From Psococerastis gibbosa (lineage: Eukaryota > Arthropoda > Insecta > Psocodea > Psocidae): DNA of 64,000 nucleotides. The notes beneath the pieces are model-generated. The model had not been told where the DNA came from and searched no databases. It was given only the letters and a program-made list of their open reading frames with translations. Shown in pieces: positions 61,330 to 64,000 of this stretch (its first letter is position 1; each line of letters opens with the position of its first letter). The stretch covers positions 5,456,001 through 5,520,000 of the forward strand of contig OZ020485.1 in assembly GCA_963971405.1 (NCBI GenBank). Direction: 5' to 3'. A program made the position numbers and the translations under genes.

Positions 61330-64000
61330 CTAAGACTGGAAGTCGGAGAAATGTCGTGGAACGTGGACGTGACGACCTGAGCGAGTGGTGCGAGTCGGTG
61401 GTGTCGGCACGACGTCAGTGGCAGGAAGTGGTGAGGAGACCTTCTCCTGAGGTTTATCTTGAGCAGGATGCTGATGCGGGGGGTTGATCGTAGACTGGTG
61501 AGACGGTTCGTCTGTACTGGCATTAATGTAGGCCGGCTTGACCCTGTCCATTGACACAGTAACCGCACGACCGCGGCTTGAAATCGTAACTGTTTTGTCG
61601 TTGCGACTTAACACAGGGAATGGTCCCGCATAAGGACGTTCGAGGGAAGCACGGACGTGGTCTTGTCTCACGAAAACGTGCGTGGCCTTGGCAAGGTCTT
61701 GTGGGATGAATGTTTGATGAGCCCCGTGTCTCTTGACGCGAGTGGGGCGTAGTGAGTCGAATTTCCTTCGAAGTGAGATGAGAGTGTCCGCCGGACTCTG
61801 ATTTGAAGGAGGAGTTGTCAGCATCTGTCCTGGTAGTTTTAATGGTTCACCATAGACCAGATCTGCTGGAGAAGCTTGAAGATCTTTCTTAAGAGTGGCG
61901 CGCATGCCCAGTAAAACTAGCGGAAGGGCTTCCGTCCATTTGTCATTGGCATGACACATAATGGAGGCTTTGAGTGAGCGGTGCATACGCTCTACCATGC
62001 CGTTGGATGCAGGGTGGTAACTGGTAGTCCGTGCATGGTGAAATCCGCATAATCGGGCCAGGTCAGCAAACAAATGGCTCTCAAACTGTCGGCCGCGATC
62101 TGTAGTAATTGTCTCCGGGCACCCAAACCGGCTGATCCAGCAGGAAATGAGGGTTCTGGCGACGTTTTCGGCGGTGATGTTCACCATAGGAGCGGCTTCC
62201 GGCCATCGCGTGAAACGGTCAACGAGTGTTAACAAATACGTGTAGCCTTCCGACGGTGGTAATGGGCCTACAATGTCGAGGTGTATGTGCTGAAACCGTC
62301 GGTCAGGCTGAGTAAAGGTTCCAATCGCAGTGAGGGTGTGTCGATGTATCTTGGACAATTGACAGTTGACACACAGACGAGCCCAAGCGCGGCAATCCTT
62401 ACGGATAGAAGGCCATATGTAGCGTTGGGCAACCAGGTTAGCAGACGCTGCTATTCCTGGGTGATGTAGGCTGTGTAGGTGCTCGAAAAGTTGTCGACGT
62501 AATGGTTTGGGCACAAATGGGCGTTGTATGTCTTGACTAGAATCGCACGTAAGGACTGAATCAGAGCCCGGAATGGGAACATCAACGAGGATGAGGGACG
62601 TCTTTCTACTGGACCGAAGCTCTTTGAGTTCTCTGTCGTCTTTCTGGGCAGAAGAAAGTTGCTCAGGAGATACGGGAGTAGAGATTGCTTCGATTCTTGA
62701 GAATGCATCAGCGGCCAAGTTGTCCTGCCCAGCGATGTATTGGATGTCCGTGGTGAATTGAGAGACGAATTCCATTTGCCGCATTTGGCGAGGTGAGCAA
62801 CTTGTTTTTGGATTCTGAAAAGCGTGCGTCAACGGTTTGTGATCGGTATACACGACAAAAGCGCGCGCTTCTAGCAGGTAACGGAAATGACGAATGGCGT
62901 CGTGTACCGCAAGCAATTCGCGATCGTAGGCGGACCATGTTCGTTGGTTTTCTTTAAGTTTCTGCGAGAAGAATGCCAATGGCTGCCAATGATCGTTGAT
63001 CCGTTGTTGGACTGTAGCTCCGATACTGGTGTCTGATGCATCTGTGACTAGTGCAATCGGAGCCGTATGATCTGGATGCGCGAGTAGGGTGATGCGTGCC
63101 AGACTGTGTTTGCATGAGCTGAAAGCTTCGGTAAGCTTTGTTGTCCATGGTATCGTAGCGTTCCCTTTTACCTTGTCTCCAGATAACAACGTGTTGAGTG
63201 GTGCTTGTTCGTTGGCTGCATTTGGTAGGAACCGGCGGTAGTAGTTAATCATGCCAAGGAAACGGCGTAGATCTTTGAATGTCTTTGGAAGAGGGTATTC
63301 AGTGAGTGCCTTTACCCTGTCTGGTAGGGCTTGTGTGCCTTCTGCTGACACGAGGTAACCAAGAAAGCTGATTGACCCAACGCCGAGGGTACACTTGCTA
63401 GGATTAATGACTAGGCCATATTCTCGGAATCGTTGGAAGAGTTGACGTAGGTGTGATTCGTGCTCCTGCTTATCACTCGATGCAACCAGTACGTCGTCGA
63501 TGTATGAATATGCCCACGGGAGGTCGCGTAGGATGTTATCCATGAAGCGTTGGAAGGTTTGAGCAGCATTGCGAAGACCGAATGTCATGAATGGGAATTC
63601 GAAAAGGCCGAACGGAGTATTTATTGCTGTCTTTGGAATGTCACCATTGGAAACTGGTATCTGGGTGAATGCTTTGACCAGGTCTATTTTGCTGAATACG
63701 GTTTTTCCTCGCAATTCTGCACTGAAATCTGCGATGTGGCGGACTGGGTACGCGTCAGGAATTGTTCGAGCATTGAGCCGTCTGTAGTCCCCGCATGGGC
63801 GCCATGAATGGTCGCTTTTAGGTACTAGGTGTAATGGTGAGGCCCATGGGCTGTCGGACGGACGACATACGCCGGTCTGGATCATGTCGTTGAACTCCTT
63901 TTTGGCGATAATAAACTTGTCCGGGGCCAACCGGCGTGGGCGAGCGGAGACGGGAGGTCCGTCTGTCGTTCTAATGTAGTGGACCGTGGAGTGTTTGACC
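61330..64000 (-). CDS. Ty3-type Pol polyprotein, 5' end outside the window
   Basis: One open minus-strand frame runs from the window edge to the stop at 61330. The codon at 63930 is TTG, so no start need be sought here. Domains in order: reverse transcriptase ([31 protein letters not shown]), RNase H ([43 protein letters not shown]), integrase zinc region ([24 protein letters not shown]), integrase core ([32 protein letters not shown], covering the D, D and E residues), and a C-terminal tail ending [11 protein letters not shown]. Gag and protease lie beyond 64000. All catalytic motifs are present and there is no internal stop, so the copy is young. It is in the same lineage as the relic at 28290-35255 and distinct from the element at 29432-33831, which has YMDD in place of YIDD. 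Confidence 0.93.
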   Translation of the reverse strand, partial: VKHSTVHYIRTTDGPPVSARPRRLAPDKFIIAKKEFNDMIQTGVCRPSDSPWASPLHLVPKSDHSWRPCGDYRRLNARTIPDAYPVRHIADFSAELRGKTVFSKIDLVKAFTQIPVSNGDIPKTAINTPFGLFEFPFMTFGLRNAAQTFQRFMDNILRDLPWAYSYIDDVLVASSDKQEHESHLRQLFQRFREYGLVINPSKCTLGVGSISFLGYLVSAEGTQALPDRVKALTEYPLPKTFKDLRRFLGMINYYRRFLPNAANEQAPLNTLLSGDKVKGNATIPWTTKLTEAFSSCKHSLARITLLAHPDHTAPIALVTDASDTSIGATVQQRINDHWQPLAFFSQKLKENQRTWSAYDRELLAVHDAIRHFRYLLEARAFVVYTDHKPLTHAFQNPKTSCSPRQMRQMEFVSQFTTDIQYIAGQDNLAADAFSRIEAISTPVSPEQLSSAQKDDRELKELRSSRKTSLILVDVPIPGSDSVLTCDSSQDIQRPFVPKPLRRQLFEHLHSLHHPGIAASANLVAQRYIWPSIRKDCRAWARLCVNCQLSKIHRHTLTAIGTFTQPDRRFQHIHLDIVGPLPPSEGYTYLLTLVDRFTRWPEAAPMVNITAENVARTLISCWISRFGCPETITTDRGRQFESHLFADLARLCGFHHARTTSYHPASNGMVERMHRSLKASIMCHANDKWTEALPLVLLGMRATLKKDLQASPADLVYGEPLKLPGQMLTTPPSNQSPADTLISLRRKFDSLRPTRVKRHGAHQTFIPQDLAKATHVFVRQDHVRASLERPYAGPFPVLSRNDKTVTISSRGRAVTVSMDRVKPAYINASTDEPSHQSTINPPHQHPAQDKPQEKVSSPLPATDVVPTPPTRTTRSGRHVHVPRHFSDFQS

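Overview
The window is a piece of an arthropod nuclear genome, most likely an insect. It is AT-rich, has spliced genes with long introns, and most of its length is transposable-element sequence (LINE tails with GAA-rich ends, Ty3-type LTR elements, Tc1 and hAT DNA transposons, MITEs with TAA/TTA or TTAA target sites, and several tRNA-like SINE families). No bacterial-style operons, CRISPR arrays or convincing functional tRNA/rRNA genes are visible. The species cannot be named from the sequence.

Four host genes can be assembled exon by exon. (1) A glucose-6-phosphate 1-epimerase (aldose-1-epimerase family), plus strand: last three coding exons at 6348-6406, 12197-12534 and 14399-14716; the N-terminal exon was not found. 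(2) A SERF (small EDRK-rich factor / MOAG-4-like) gene, minus strand: exons at 27080-27074, 26354-26231 and 20256-20190, 65 aa, complete. (3) A PDIA3/ERp57-type protein disulfide isomerase, minus strand: six coding exons between 47634 and 40200, 491 aa, complete, with two CGHC active sites and a KGEL C-terminus. (4) The mitochondrial iron-sulfur co-chaperone HscB/HSC20, plus strand: two exons, 56236-56673 and 57413-57796, 273 aa, complete. All junctions used obey GT-AG and keep frame.

Mobile-element layout: 1-6.3 kb holds SINEs and MITEs; 12.5-13.3 kb a tandem duplication, a palindromic MITE and a LINE tail; 16.6-18.7 kb a foldback element and LINE C-terminal fragments; 19.4-28.1 kb LINE tails around and inside the SERF introns; 28.3-35.3 kb a nested stack (a degenerate Ty3 element interrupted first by a LINE tail with a 13-bp target duplication and then by a complete 4.4-kb Ty3 element with identical 172-bp LTRs and a 5-bp target duplication); 35.3-39.2 kb a Helitron-like region encoding 23-residue repeats; 40.4-45.6 kb Tc1, MITE, LINE, SINE and palindrome insertions in PDIA3 introns; 59-61 kb foldback repeats; 61.3-64 kb a second Ty3 pol that runs off the window.

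The most striking locus is 47678-54867: a 7.19-kb hAT transposon with 11-bp terminal inverted repeats and a perfect 8-bp target duplication, sitting 43 bp upstream of the PDIA3 start codon, between that gene and its probable promoter. It carries a multi-exon transposase-derived gene in which one 114-bp frame-neutral exon is tandemly triplicated together with its intron, and whose catalytic domain is cut short. A perfect 173-bp inverted repeat in PDIA3 intron 3 (45189-45551) is the other feature that is hard to explain by ordinary decay.
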